Assembly (NCBI RefSeq): GCF_003173595.1 | Contig: NZ_QGNZ01000004.1 | Span: 124,001 to 188,000 of the forward strand | Direction of reading: 5' to 3' | Source of the DNA: Pedobacter yonginensis | GTDB taxonomy: Bacteria > Bacteroidota > Bacteroidia > Sphingobacteriales > Sphingobacteriaceae | Length of the DNA: 64,000 nucleotides | Shown here: in pieces, positions 53,776-63,857 of the stretch | How positions within the stretch are numbered: the stretch's first letter is position 1 | How the letters are laid out: the number at the start of each line of letters is the position of its first letter | Notes under the pieces: generated by a model | Database searches by the model: none | Told to the model about the DNA's origin: nothing | Seen by the model: the letters and a program-made list of their open reading frames with translations, nothing else | Program-made: the position numbers and the translations under genes

Positions 53776-55206
53776 GTGAAAAAAATACATCTTCTTATTA
53801 TAAAAGCATTTATTAGGCCATTCATCGCTACCTTTTTTGTAGTGATGTTTATCCTGTTGATGTTTTTTTTATTTAAGTACGTAGATGATTTAATCGGCAA
53901 GGGATTTGAATGGTACACCATTTTAGAGTTGATGTACTATCAATCTATGGTGCAAATTTCAATGGCATTGCCCCTGTCCGTTTTGCTTTCCTCTATCATG
54001 ACCTTCGGTACACTTGGAGAAAATTATGAGCTCGTCGCCATAAAATCAGCTGGAATATCCCTTCAAAAAGCCATGAGGCCATTAATGATACTCATTTTTG
54101 CCCTATCCGTAAGTTCCTTTTTCTTTTCCAATTATATGTTGCCTAAGGCCAACCTTAAGTTCTATTCCCTCATGTACGATGTTCGGAATAAAAAGTTAGC
54201 CTTTCTAATCAAACCAGGTGTTTTCAACAACAGCATTCCGAACTTTTCCATTCGGGTAGATCGGAAAGACCTAAATGGTACTTTATATGGCATCACCTTG
54301 TATGATCATAGAGGATCAAACGGCATCCCGAAAATTATAAAGGCACAAGAAGGGGAGATGAACAAAACCAGCGATGGTAATTATATGGTATTAAAGCTAA
54401 AAAATGGCGTTCAGTACGAAGAACAAGCCAATAACAATGGCATTTATAACCCTAGGCAAGTTTTAATAAGAAGCAGGTTTAAGGAAACAGAACCCAAATT
54501 CGACCTTTCCTCATTTAAAATGAATAAAACCGATCCGAATGCTTTCGGGAACAGTACAGTAATGCTGAATTTGAAAGGTATAGATCGGAAACGAGATTCC
54601 CTGAGCAAAGTAATCGATACCTTAAACCGCAACACCACCGCAAACCTTTCCAACAACTTCAGGCAGAACAATACCGCTAAAGGCTATACCAAAGTTAAAA
54701 TCAGTCCGAAAAAAATTGGCGATCAAATTTTGACGAGTATTCCATCCGGCGCACGTAAGCAAGCTTTAGAAACGGCCAACGGCATTGTTTCTAGCATTGC
54801 GCAAAACCTAAGTAACGGCGCCCCACGCTACAAAGATTTAATGGGCGAACTTATTTTTACCAGTGTAGAGTATCAACGCAAATTTACATTGGCCGCATCC
54901 TGCGTACTCCTCTTTTTTATTGGAGCCCCGCTCGGTGCAATTATCAGAAAAGGCGGCATGGGTTTGCCCGTAGTAATTGCCATTTCATTCTTTTTAATTT
55001 ATCACATTTTAACCACCGTTGCCGAAAAATCAGCAAGAGAAGGCTCTCTAAATCCAATTTTTGCCATGTGGATTGCCTTTATTGTGCTTACGCCGCTAGC
55101 CGCATTTTTAACCTACAAAGCAACGGTAGATTCGGCGCTTTTCGATGTGAATTATTACAAGCAGTTCTTCATGAAATTGCTTAGAATTAAGCAGAAAGAA
55201 GACTAA
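53776..55206 (+). CDS. LptF/LptG-family permease (YjgP/YjgQ)
   Basis: 476 residues with six membrane segments: three N-terminal (FIATFFVVMFILLMFFLFKY, SMALPLSVLLSSIMTFG, LMILIFALSVSSFFFSNYM), a large periplasmic beta-jellyroll domain (about residues 135-365), and three C-terminal (LAASCVLLFFIGAPLGAII, LPVVIAISFFLIYHILTTV, IFAMWIAFIVLTPLAAFLT). LptF/G form the inner-membrane core that extracts lipopolysaccharide for the Lpt bridge. Start is a GTG at 53776 giving VKKIHLLIIKAFIRPF. Confidence 0.9.
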   Translation: MKKIHLLIIKAFIRPFIATFFVVMFILLMFFLFKYVDDLIGKGFEWYTILELMYYQSMVQISMALPLSVLLSSIMTFGTLGENYELVAIKSAGISLQKAMRPLMILIFALSVSSFFFSNYMLPKANLKFYSLMYDVRNKKLAFLIKPGVFNNSIPNFSIRVDRKDLNGTLYGITLYDHRGSNGIPKIIKAQEGEMNKTSDGNYMVLKLKNGVQYEEQANNNGIYNPRQVLIRSRFKETEPKFDLSSFKMNKTDPNAFGNSTVMLNLKGIDRKRDSLSKVIDTLNRNTTANLSNNFRQNNTAKGYTKVKISPKKIGDQILTSIPSGARKQALETANGIVSSIAQNLSNGAPRYKDLMGELIFTSVEYQRKFTLAASCVLLFFIGAPLGAIIRKGGMGLPVVIAISFFLIYHILTTVAEKSAREGSLNPIFAMWIAFIVLTPLAAFLTYKATVDSALFDVNYYKQFFMKLLRIKQKED

Positions 55207-55259
55207 TATCCTTTACTTCTAAATGATATTTTATTAATCAAATTGCTTAAAATAGGTTG

Positions 55260-55267
55260 TACCTTTG
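55260..55267 (+). promoter_or_regulatory. Putative -7 element of ribBA
   Basis: TACCTTTG, 85 bases before the ATG; fits TAnnTTTG. Confidence 0.45.
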
Positions 55268-55352
55268 CATAAGCTAAATTGTTCCAGTTTATAGCCATTC
55301 GATTGAATAAAAACTAGCGACTCCAACAATCAAATATTAGTGTTTCCATAAC

Positions 55353-56564
55353 ATGCAAACAAAATTAAATACCATACCAGAAGCTATTGCAGATATCAAA
55401 GCCGGTAAAGTGATTATCGTTGTAGATGATGAAGGCAGAGAGAACGAAGGCGATTTTTTAACTGCAGCAGAAAACGCAACACCAGAAGTGATCAATTTTA
55501 TGGCAACTTACGGGCGTGGTTTAATTTGCGCACCCTTAACCGAAGAGCGCTGTAAAGAATTGAACCTTACGTTGATGGTTGGTAAAAATACAGCAGCTTA
55601 CGAAACCAATTTCACAGTTTCTGTAGATTTGGTTGGACATGGCTGTACCACAGGAATTTCAGCTAGCGATCGCTCCAAGACAATGTTAGCACTGGTTAAT
55701 CCAAATACCGATCCGGAAGAACTGGGCAGACCAGGCCACATCTTTCCATTGATCGCCAAAGATGGTGGTGTAATCAGAAGAGCAGGACATACAGAAGCCG
55801 CAGTAGATTTAGCCCGCTTAGCAGGTATGAAACCAGCAGGTTTGCTTGTCGAGATTTTAAAAGAAGACGGGGAAATGGCTCGCCTGCCCGATTTGCTTAA
55901 AATAGCCGAACAACATCAGTTAAAAATTATATCTATCGAAGATTTAATCGCCTATAGGTTAAACATGGATAGCTTGGTTAAACCCGAAGTCACCATCGAT
56001 TTGCCAACCGCTTGGGGCGATTTTAAAATGACCGCCTACACCCAATTGGATAATGGCGCAACCCATTTAGCCATTTCTAAAGGCGAATGGACCATCGACG
56101 AACCAATATTGGCCCGTGTACACAGTTCATGTGTTACAGGCGACATTTTCGGGTCATGCCGTTGCGATTGTGGGCCACAGCTACACAAAGCTTTAGAAAT
56201 GATTCAGAAAGAAGGCAAAGGCATTGTAGTTTATATGAATCAAGAAGGTAGAGGCATTGGGTTAATTAACAAACTACGCTCATACAATTTGCAAGATGCT
56301 GGTTTCGACACCGTAGAAGCCAATATTAAGTTAGGCTTTAAAGGCGATGAACGCGATTATGGCGTAGGTGCACAAATTTTAAGATCAGAAGGCGTTTCTA
56401 AAATGCGCTTGATGAGCAACAATCCAACCAAAAGAGCAGGCTTAATTGGCTATGGCTTAGAAGTTGTAGAAAACATTCCCATCGAAATCGAAAGCAACGT
56501 ACACAACGAGCGTTACTTAAAAACCAAAAGAGATAAAATGGGTCATTCCATCATGAAAGGATAA
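55353..56564 (+). CDS. ribBA: Bifunctional DHBP synthase / GTP cyclohydrolase II
   Basis: 403 residues. N-terminal DHBP synthase half with [37 protein letters not shown] and [18 protein letters not shown]-terminal GTP cyclohydrolase II half with zinc cysteines in [19 protein letters not shown], the GTP site [20 protein letters not shown] and [20 protein letters not shown]. Provides both entry reactions of riboflavin synthesis. No FMN riboswitch upstream, so control is elsewhere. Confidence 0.96.
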   Translation: MQTKLNTIPEAIADIKAGKVIIVVDDEGRENEGDFLTAAENATPEVINFMATYGRGLICAPLTEERCKELNLTLMVGKNTAAYETNFTVSVDLVGHGCTTGISASDRSKTMLALVNPNTDPEELGRPGHIFPLIAKDGGVIRRAGHTEAAVDLARLAGMKPAGLLVEILKEDGEMARLPDLLKIAEQHQLKIISIEDLIAYRLNMDSLVKPEVTIDLPTAWGDFKMTAYTQLDNGATHLAISKGEWTIDEPILARVHSSCVTGDIFGSCRCDCGPQLHKALEMIQKEGKGIVVYMNQEGRGIGLINKLRSYNLQDAGFDTVEANIKLGFKGDERDYGVGAQILRSEGVSKMRLMSNNPTKRAGLIGYGLEVVENIPIEIESNVHNERYLKTKRDKMGHSIMKG

Positions 56565-56565
56565 T

Positions 56566-56595
56566 GATTTGGCAAGGCTAATCTATTGCCAAATC
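56566..56595 (+). terminator. Hairpin after ribBA
   Basis: GATTTGGCAA / TTGCCAAATC perfect 10-bp stem with a 10-base loop, 2 bases after the stop. It lacks a T tract, so termination is uncertain. Confidence 0.45.
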
Positions 56596-56641
56596 AAAGC
56601 TAGTCCAATTCAAGGCCTTGGTTCAGGATATAGCATACAGC

Positions 56642-57788
56642 GTGTTAAAACGCCACAACTATTATAAGAAGCTAGTATTCAATGCTTTAGCATTAAATTA
56701 TTTGGAAATCAACGTTCAGTGGTTCTTGGCAATTTCAGTCCTGCTTTACCTCCAAGCCCAATGAAAAATTGGGGCTTTCCGTCCAATCAGGTTTAGGAAC
56801 AAAGGTTAGCCCGCGTTAACGATGGAAGCGGCATCCTTTTTGGCTTTTTCAGCCAAAAAGATATAGCGGACAGCGTGTTAAAACGCCACAATTATTGGAA
56901 ACATAAATTTCTATTCTTTAGTATTAAATTATTTGGAAATCCACGTTCAGTGGTTCTTGGCAATTTCAGTCCTGCTTTACCTCCAAGCCCAATGAAAAAT
57001 TGGGGCTTTCCGTCCAATCAGGTTTAGGAACAAAGGTTAGCCCGCGTTAACGATGGAAGCGGCATCCTTTTTGGCTTTTTCTGCCAAAAAGATATAGCGG
57101 ACAGCGTGTTAAAACGCCCAAATTATTATAAGAAGCTAGTTTCAATACTTTAGAATTAAATTATTTTGAAATTAACGTTCAGTGGTTCTTGGCAATTTCA
57201 GTCCTGCTTTACCTCCAATCAGGTTTAGGAACAAAGGTTAGCCCGCGTTAACGATGGAAGCGTCATCCTTTTTGGCTTTTTCAGGCAAAAAGATATAGCG
57301 GACAGCGTGTTAAAACGCCCAAATTATTATAAGAAGCTAGTTTCAATACTTTAGAATTAAATTATTTTGAAATTAACGTTCAGTGGTTCTTGGCAATTTC
57401 AGTCCTGCTTTACCTCGAAGCCCAATGAAAAATTGAGACTTTCCGTTCAATAAGGTTTAGGAAAAAAGGTTAGCCCGCGTTAACGATGGAAGCGGCATCC
57501 TTTTTGGCTTTTTCTGCCAAAAAGATATAGCGGACAGCGTGTTAAAACGCCCAAATTATTATAAGAAGCTAGTTTCAATACTTTAGCATTAAATTATTTT
57601 GAAATTAACGTTCAGTGGTTCTTGGCAATTTCAGTCCTGCTTTACCTCCAAGCCCAATGAAAAATTGGGGCTTTCCGTCCAATCAGGTTTAGGAACAAAG
57701 GTTAGCCCGCGTTAACGATGGAAGCGGCATCCTTTTTGGCTTTTTCTGCCAAAAAGATATAGCGGACAACGTGTTAAAACGCCCAAAT
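56642..57788. repeat. Tandem array of about five ~232-bp non-coding units
   Basis: The anchor GTGTTAAAACGCC recurs at 56642, 56875, 57106, 57307, 57539 and 57771 (periods 233, 231, 201, 232, 232). Each unit holds CTTTTTGGC / GCCAAAAAG (9-bp stem), CCCAAT / ATTGGG and the palindrome CGTTAACG. The unit at 57106 lacks about 30 bases including the CCCAAT hairpin. The first 45 bases downstream of the anchor vary more than the rest. No ORF is conserved in the units. Confidence 0.85.
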
Positions 57789-57877
57789 AAATTTAAAATT
57801 TCTAAAGTGAACATACATACCAGGCTTCTACGCTAGGCTCAAAGCCCTTTATCATTACATGATCCTAATGGCTCAGT

Positions 57878-60800
57878 TTACCTTCTTGGGCCGCCCTTAG
57901 TTTGATTTATAATCGCATCCTTAGTAATCGCCTTATTGGTTTTAACCGGCTGCTCGGCCTGCTTTCTTTTTAAGTTTCTACGATAAGCACCAGAAAGTTT
58001 CTGAATAAACTCTGTAAATGTATCAAACTGCTGGGTGTAAACCAAACCAAATGAGGTTACGTTGGCCGTTGGGCTAATCCCACTATTTAAGAAAATACTC
58101 TGCTGTGTTGGCGGTTTGTTAGCCACCTTTCCGGTTAGGCTACCATCTTTCTTAATTAAAAATAAGGCTTCTACCTCACTACCTACATTTTTGGAAAAAT
58201 CGATAATGGTTAAATCATTCAAACTGTTTCGATCTACAATACCAGCATTGATAATCAAACGATCGTTGAAAAACTTAAATGATGCATTCGCCTCACTCAA
58301 CGATCTTACGTTTAAATCCACAAAATTTAAGTTCAGCGACGATAAAACATTGTTGAATTGGTTAAATACGAGCTCCGTTGCGGTACTCGACACCGTAGAC
58401 TGTAATTGGTTTCCAATAGATTCGCCACCATTTCCTGGTGCAAAGCTTCTTCTAATAATTAAACTAAAGGCCTGTAAGTTCAGGTTGTTCTGGTCGCTGA
58501 AATAGGTTTGCAGCTCCTCTTTTATGGCAGGTTGAGAAGGAAAATAAATGTCTAACTTAATATCTGGTTTTAAGAGCAAGCCCGTTAAACCCATTTCAAC
58601 TTCCGTATTTACCCTTTGGTTAGCATTACTACTCGCATCCCTATTAGCGGCCTTAAACAACTCATTTAAATTTGCCCTCAAGGCATAAACCGCTTTTAAA
58701 TTGATTTGTGCTGCGGTTGGATTACCAGTCCACCTAATTGTGCCGCCCTGTCTAATATCAAATTTCTTGTTGATAACCTCTTGAGCCGTAAAATCGAAAC
58801 TACCCGTTTCAATAATGTAATCTCCAGACATTTCAAAATCGCCCAAGCTGTTGATGTTCAGGTTAAGCTCTGCGCTACCTTTACCACTTAAATTACCCAG
58901 TGTAGTATAAATATTGGCAGTGGTATTCGGATCAATAGTAAGTTTAAACGTAAGCGTTAGACCTTCAAAATTCGTTTTCTTTTTAACCACGGTAGCCGAG
59001 TCTCTGCTGATAAAATTGATAAAATCTTTATCAGATACGGTTTCCGAGCTATTTAAAGGAAGGTTGAAAATCGTTCCCTTTTCAGTCTTCGCCTTGATGT
59101 CGATTTTCATTTTATTGGTGGGCCCTGTAAACTTAAACACACCTGTACCATACGCCTTTCCGTAATAAACAGAGTTGTCTTTGGCGGTAGTGTTTAAAGC
59201 CAAAAAGTTGTTGGCATTCAAAGTCACATCTAAATCGGGGTAGTTAATGTCGTTTAAATCAACCGATCCATTGGCTATGGCTTTATGCCCTTCTAAATCG
59301 TTCAGTTCAAAATCTTCCAAGCTAATGACGCTATTTTCAACCTTAACTTCATCGGTAATAACGTAGGTGGTTTTTAAATAATTAACCATGAGCTGACCTT
59401 TATCAAGCGAAAGTGTTCCGTTAATTTCGGGCTTATCAAATTTACCTTTAATCGTCAAATCTGAAGAGATGTTACCTTTCAAATTAGACACTAATTCTTT
59501 TACAAAAGGCTCAAGAACAGTCAGTTTGCTGTCGTTCATCTTGATTTCTAAATCGATGTCTTTCTCCTTTAAATCCAAATTTCCGGTGAGTTTAAAAGTT
59601 TCGTCTCCATCGGCCATAATTCTGGTGAAAACATTTATTTTATTGTTTTCATTATCGAAAGATGAGGTATCGGTTAAAGTGCCGATGTAAATGTTATTGA
59701 AGTTTAACGAATCTATTTTTAGATCATCATTTACCCTCGGCGACTTTAAAATTCCATACAAATTGGTTGTTCCATTCGCATTTCCGGCTAAGCTTACCCC
59801 AAAACCTTTGGTAAAAGGGTTAAGTGTTTTTAAGCTAAAGTCTTTAAAACCAATCTTCATTAAATCGTTAGGATCATCTGAAATTAAACCGTCAACGGTA
59901 ATCTGCTGCTTGCCATTGGTTAAATCGAAGTTGGTGATTTGTGTTTTTCCATTATTTAGAACGATACGTACCTTTTCTTGGATGCGCCATTCTTCGCTAT
60001 TAATTTTGAGGATGGATGGCAAAATACTCAACCGAGCGGTAGTGTCTTGGTTCTTTGTAAACTCTACCAAACCGTTCAAATCCAGTTGATTGGCATCATC
60101 AGAATTAGACATTTTAACGTTAAAGGCCAAGCTATCGTTGCGCAGAATGTTCGAAATATTCACATCCTTAATAAATAAACTGTCGTTAATTTGAACGCGA
60201 TCGGAAGTAACAATTAATTGAAGCTGCTCTTTGGTGGTATTCTCATCTAAAATGATGTTGTTTACCACAACACCATTAAATTTTAAGGTTTTAACAAAGC
60301 CACTCAGAGTTGCCTTGTTGTTTCTGCTATCAAAATCGCCGATAAACAGGGCGCCATCGTCCAATTGTAGTCCCGGCGAAATGAATTGAGCCAATGGTTC
60401 AAAATCTTTAATTTGCAGGTTAAATTGAAAAATTTGGTTCTTATATTTAAAAATATCGGCTTTGAGCGATGGAACATAGGTTTTTGCAATGGCCTTATAG
60501 TAGGAGCCAATTGAGTTTAGATCATATTCGCCACTTACGCTGGCATCTAAAATGTCAGATTTGATGGTCAAATTCCGATTTGCGCCGCTTCCTTTTGCAA
60601 GCAGCTGCACTGAATCTACCTCGTAAACTCCTTTCGGGTTTTGAAGTCGTATTTCTTGAACTAGGAGTTTCCCTTCAATGTTGTTTAAGTTTGTTCCGGA
60701 GAAGTTGGTGCTAAATTTTGCATCAACCATCAAAGAATCTTTTAGCAGTTTAAGTGCCTTTAATTTTGCCTTAGTAATGGTTGCTTTAAAATTAAATACT

Positions 60801-62305
60801 GGAAGTTTTGGGTTTAAATTCACCCCTCCATCAAACACCAGTTTAACGTTTTTATCGTTGATGCTGAGTTTTCCATCAAAGTATTTTTTGTTAAACGTCC
60901 CATCAATTTTTACATTTCTATATCTGTAATTGTTAAAATCGATGTAAGTTACATCTCCATTAATGTTTTCAGATAAGTTTTTCAGTTCTGTGCCACGCCC
61001 TTTAACATATAGTGAAGAACTGATTCTGCCTAAGCTTTTTTCATCCAGCAAATTACCGATGTTAAAATCGTAGGTTTTGATATTTCCGGTATAGGAAGGA
61101 ACATCATTCTTGTCGATTTTCATGTTCACATCCGATACAAAGCGGCCTAATTTCGTTTTGAACTCGCCGTAGGCGATAAAATCATTTTGGAAACCCGTAA
61201 AGCTTCCATTAAAATTGATATTGCCAAATTTGTTTACAATGCTTGGAATCAGTTTTTTCTTACTGTTTGTAATGCCTGCCAAAACCTCATCCAAATCGGT
61301 TTTGTTTGTTCCTGCCATTTCAATATTCAAATCCATAAAAGTTTCTTTCCATTTAGGAAGTCCTTTTATAATGAAATCGCCTTTGATGTAAGTGGCCTTG
61401 CCAGATTTGATAGATAACTTTTTAGCCTTCAGATTATTAACCAATCCCGTGATTTGCCCGTCTATATCCAAGTCCAACTTCATTTCGTTCAGTTCTGGAG
61501 CGAAGAAAGCTACATCTCTAGAGCTAAGGTGACTGTCCTTAAAAACAGCCTTCATCCTCACATTGTCGATGTATTTGTTAAAATCTTTAAAGCTATTAAA
61601 GCGCATTTGATAATAGTTTGTCAATCGGCTTTGGCTCGTTTCCAATAACAAATTTTTAAGTTCAATGGCATTGCTATCTACAGTGGTTAAAGCAGTAAGG
61701 TTTTTTAAATAAAAACCACTTCTTTCTTTTAGGGTTAGGTTTTTGATGTTGGTTTTGAATAGGTGGGTTTTGGTGTCTAAACCTTCAAAAATTCCGCTTA
61801 GCTCCTTAACATCAACATTATCGAAGTTTACACTTTTTCCTTGCGATAAATCTTTTGCCTTATAGTTTTTATATTTAAAACTCATTTTATTCAAAATGAT
61901 TCGGCGGAAATCGATTTTATAAGGCTCTTTCTTCGGTTTCTTTACAGTAGGTTTACCGCTATCGAAGTAATTGATGATGAAATCAAGATTAGAAGAATTA
62001 TCTTTGAAATCCTTTAGGAAAAAGTGTCCGTTGTTAACTTGAATGGTATTAATGTCAATTATCTTTTTATCTATGGATAACTGATTAATGTCAACCATAA
62101 ATTGTGGGGTGCTTAGCAAGGTATCTTTCTGTAAATCGAGTACGAGTAAATCTTCGAGCACGATGGATTTGAAAGGCTTAATGTATAAGCTTTTAATTTT
62201 AATAGTGGTATTAAGCTCCTTTGATAAATATGCGGCTGCTTTTTGTGCAACATAAGTTTGAACTGGCTTAAATTGTAGGGAAAATATAATTAGCGCAAGC
62301 AGCAA
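57878..62305 (-). CDS. TamB/AsmA-like translocation protein (DUF490)
   Basis: 1475 residues from TTG at 62305. N-terminal anchor is hydrophobic; the frame upstream of the TTG still encodes IKKLFKILLWVIASIILLLA, so the true start is probably at a rare codon (ATT at 62356 or 62353). The body is a long repeated beta-strand structure (AsmA-like). The C-terminal 350 residues are the TamB domain: NISSDLTIKGKFDKPEINGT, SYYGKAYGTGVFKFTG-like stretches, GSFDFTAQEVINKKFDIRQG and LLLKPDIKLDIYFPSQPAIK. Such proteins bridge the periplasm and help move lipids or outer-membrane proteins. Divergent from tsaD. Confidence 0.88.
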   Translation of the reverse strand: MLLALIIFSLQFKPVQTYVAQKAAAYLSKELNTTIKIKSLYIKPFKSIVLEDLLVLDLQKDTLLSTPQFMVDINQLSIDKKIIDINTIQVNNGHFFLKDFKDNSSNLDFIINYFDSGKPTVKKPKKEPYKIDFRRIILNKMSFKYKNYKAKDLSQGKSVNFDNVDVKELSGIFEGLDTKTHLFKTNIKNLTLKERSGFYLKNLTALTTVDSNAIELKNLLLETSQSRLTNYYQMRFNSFKDFNKYIDNVRMKAVFKDSHLSSRDVAFFAPELNEMKLDLDIDGQITGLVNNLKAKKLSIKSGKATYIKGDFIIKGLPKWKETFMDLNIEMAGTNKTDLDEVLAGITNSKKKLIPSIVNKFGNINFNGSFTGFQNDFIAYGEFKTKLGRFVSDVNMKIDKNDVPSYTGNIKTYDFNIGNLLDEKSLGRISSSLYVKGRGTELKNLSENINGDVTYIDFNNYRYRNVKIDGTFNKKYFDGKLSINDKNVKLVFDGGVNLNPKLPVFNFKATITKAKLKALKLLKDSLMVDAKFSTNFSGTNLNNIEGKLLVQEIRLQNPKGVYEVDSVQLLAKGSGANRNLTIKSDILDASVSGEYDLNSIGSYYKAIAKTYVPSLKADIFKYKNQIFQFNLQIKDFEPLAQFISPGLQLDDGALFIGDFDSRNNKATLSGFVKTLKFNGVVVNNIILDENTTKEQLQLIVTSDRVQINDSLFIKDVNISNILRNDSLAFNVKMSNSDDANQLDLNGLVEFTKNQDTTARLSILPSILKINSEEWRIQEKVRIVLNNGKTQITNFDLTNGKQQITVDGLISDDPNDLMKIGFKDFSLKTLNPFTKGFGVSLAGNANGTTNLYGILKSPRVNDDLKIDSLNFNNIYIGTLTDTSSFDNENNKINVFTRIMADGDETFKLTGNLDLKEKDIDLEIKMNDSKLTVLEPFVKELVSNLKGNISSDLTIKGKFDKPEINGTLSLDKGQLMVNYLKTTYVITDEVKVENSVISLEDFELNDLEGHKAIANGSVDLNDINYPDLDVTLNANNFLALNTTAKDNSVYYGKAYGTGVFKFTGPTNKMKIDIKAKTEKGTIFNLPLNSSETVSDKDFINFISRDSATVVKKKTNFEGLTLTFKLTIDPNTTANIYTTLGNLSGKGSAELNLNINSLGDFEMSGDYIIETGSFDFTAQEVINKKFDIRQGGTIRWTGNPTAAQINLKAVYALRANLNELFKAANRDASSNANQRVNTEVEMGLTGLLLKPDIKLDIYFPSQPAIKEELQTYFSDQNNLNLQAFSLIIRRSFAPGNGGESIGNQLQSTVSSTATELVFNQFNNVLSSLNLNFVDLNVRSLSEANASFKFFNDRLIINAGIVDRNSLNDLTIIDFSKNVGSEVEALFLIKKDGSLTGKVANKPPTQQSIFLNSGISPTANVTSFGLVYTQQFDTFTEFIQKLSGAYRRNLKRKQAEQPVKTNKAITKDAIINQTKGGPRR

Positions 62306-62352
62306 AATTATTGATGCAATTACCCAAAGGAGTATTTTAAATAGTTTTTTAA

Positions 62353-62360
62353 TAATTTTG
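62353..62360 (+). promoter_or_regulatory. Putative -7 element of tsaD
   Basis: TAATTTTG fits TAnnTTTG and ends 19 bases before the TTG start of tsaD. Confidence 0.45.
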
Positions 62361-62379
62361 CAGCTTAAATATTAATAAT

Positions 62380-63381
62380 TTGTCTGTTATACTTGCTATA
62401 GAGTCCTCTTGCGACGATACTTCGGTTGCCATATGTAACAACGGCAAAATTACTGCCAATGTTATTGCAAACCAAACAATTCATCAAAATTATGGTGGTG
62501 TAATCCCCGAATTGGCTTCGAGGGTACATCAACAAAATATTGTGCCTGCTGTGCACCAAGCTCTATTAAATGCTAAAGTTACAAAACAGGACATTAACGC
62601 CGTAGCTTTTACACGTGGCCCGGGTTTATTAGGTTCGCTTTTGGTTGGTGTTTCTTTCGCCAAATCTTTTGCTTTAGCCTTAAATATACCTTTAATTTCT
62701 GTCAATCATATGCATGCGCACATCCTGGCGCACTTTATTGACGATCCGAAACCCAATTTTCCATTTTTATGCCTAACGGTATCGGGTGGGCATACTCAAA
62801 TTGTTTTGGTTAAAGATTACTTTGATATGGAAATTGTTGGCGAAACTTTAGACGATGCAGCGGGGGAGGCCTTTGATAAAACGGCCAAAATTTTGCAATT
62901 GCCTTATCCAGGTGGACCATTAATTGACAAGTATGCTCAATTAGGCGATCCACAGAAATTCAAATTTGCTGTTCCGCAAATTCCAGACTTGAATTTTAGT
63001 TTCAGTGGTTTTAAAACCTCCATTTTATATTTTATCAGAAAACAGGAACAGGAGCATCCAAACTTTATTGCCGAAAATTTAAATGATATTTGTGCATCCG
63101 TGCAATACAGCATCGTACAGATTTTATTGAATAAGTTAAAAAAAGCTGCTAAACTATATGGCATTAATGAAATTGCCATAGCGGGTGGTGTGTCTGCCAA
63201 CTCTGGTTTAAGAAATAAACTGCAAGATGTTGCTGTTACAGAGGGTTGGAAAGTTTATATCCCTGCTTTTCAGTATTGCACAGATAATGCGGGGATGATT
63301 GCAATTGCGGGCTACCAAAAGTTTCTTAAGGGAGATTTTGTTGGGCAAGAGGTTTCTCCAATGGCCAGAATGGAGTTCTAG
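62380..63381 (+). CDS. tsaD: tRNA N6-adenosine threonylcarbamoyltransferase
   Basis: 333 residues, typical length. ASKHA-fold signatures: ILAIESSCDDTSVAICNNGK, PELASRVHQQNIVPAVHQAL, metal ligands in VNHMHAHILAHF (His-x3-His) and IAIAGGVSANSGLRNKLQD with CTDNAGMIAIAGYQ. Catalyses the last step of t6A37 formation in tRNA reading ANN codons. The start is TTG at 62380 (giving SVILAIESSCDD after the start); no upstream ATG in frame. Confidence 0.95.
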   Translation: MSVILAIESSCDDTSVAICNNGKITANVIANQTIHQNYGGVIPELASRVHQQNIVPAVHQALLNAKVTKQDINAVAFTRGPGLLGSLLVGVSFAKSFALALNIPLISVNHMHAHILAHFIDDPKPNFPFLCLTVSGGHTQIVLVKDYFDMEIVGETLDDAAGEAFDKTAKILQLPYPGGPLIDKYAQLGDPQKFKFAVPQIPDLNFSFSGFKTSILYFIRKQEQEHPNFIAENLNDICASVQYSIVQILLNKLKKAAKLYGINEIAIAGGVSANSGLRNKLQDVAVTEGWKVYIPAFQYCTDNAGMIAIAGYQKFLKGDFVGQEVSPMARMEF

Positions 63382-63432
63382 TTGATTATAGATCTGGCTT
63401 TTTACATGAATTAATAATAGATTTTTTTACAT

Positions 63433-63633
63433 ATGAGTGGAGCATCGTTAGTATTTTGGATTGTTTGTGCCATCCCCCTAACAGGAATTTTATATTGGCT
63501 AATTAGAAAAGACAAAAACAAGCTCAAAGGAAGCTGGGGTATTATTGTACTCGGAGTACTGCTCGTTGCTGCACTGCTGGTGATTGTATTTGTGACTAAA
63601 GATTTTGATGCTGTATTCAGTCAAGATAAATAA
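63433..63633 (+). CDS. Small membrane protein, 66 residues
   Basis: Two hydrophobic segments (SLVFWIVCAIPLTGILYWLI and GIIVLGVLLVAALLVIVFVT) separated by a basic loop RKDKNKLKGSWG. Begins 51 bases after tsaD in the same direction and precedes a strong terminator; conserved companion gene is plausible. Function unknown. Confidence 0.65.
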   Translation: MSGASLVFWIVCAIPLTGILYWLIRKDKNKLKGSWGIIVLGVLLVAALLVIVFVTKDFDAVFSQDK

Positions 63634-63730
63634 TCAGGCGTTTAATCTGATTGACGTTTCGAAAATCTATCGAAATATGGCTTAACGGACTGAAATTTAA
63701 ATTTTAAATCATCAGAAGAAATTAAATACC

Positions 63731-63768
63731 AAAAAAGGCAATTTTCGTTATTGAAAATTGCCTTTTTT
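63731..63768. terminator. Bidirectional terminator between small membrane gene and recA
   Basis: AAAAAAGGCAATTTTC / GAAAATTGCCTTTTTT perfect 16-bp stem with a 6-base loop; A and T tracts serve both strands. Confidence 0.9.
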
Positions 63769-63857
63769 GATTCTAAACATGTACGCGGCAAATCTAGTCT
63801 GCTTGCCTCAAAGGCCGATGAATTTCATTCACAGTCCTTTCGTATGCTTTTGGAAAT

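Noticed and set aside
55207..55352. FMN riboswitch ahead of ribBA
   Set aside because: The conserved RFN-element blocks (such as AGGGGT and GCGGT segments) are not present.
56642..57788. CRISPR array
   Set aside because: Units are about 232 bp of near-identical sequence without short repeats separated by unique spacers, and no cas genes are near.
58062..61648. Many plus-strand frames of 60-147 residues
   Set aside because: All are shadows of the TamB-like gene on the minus strand.
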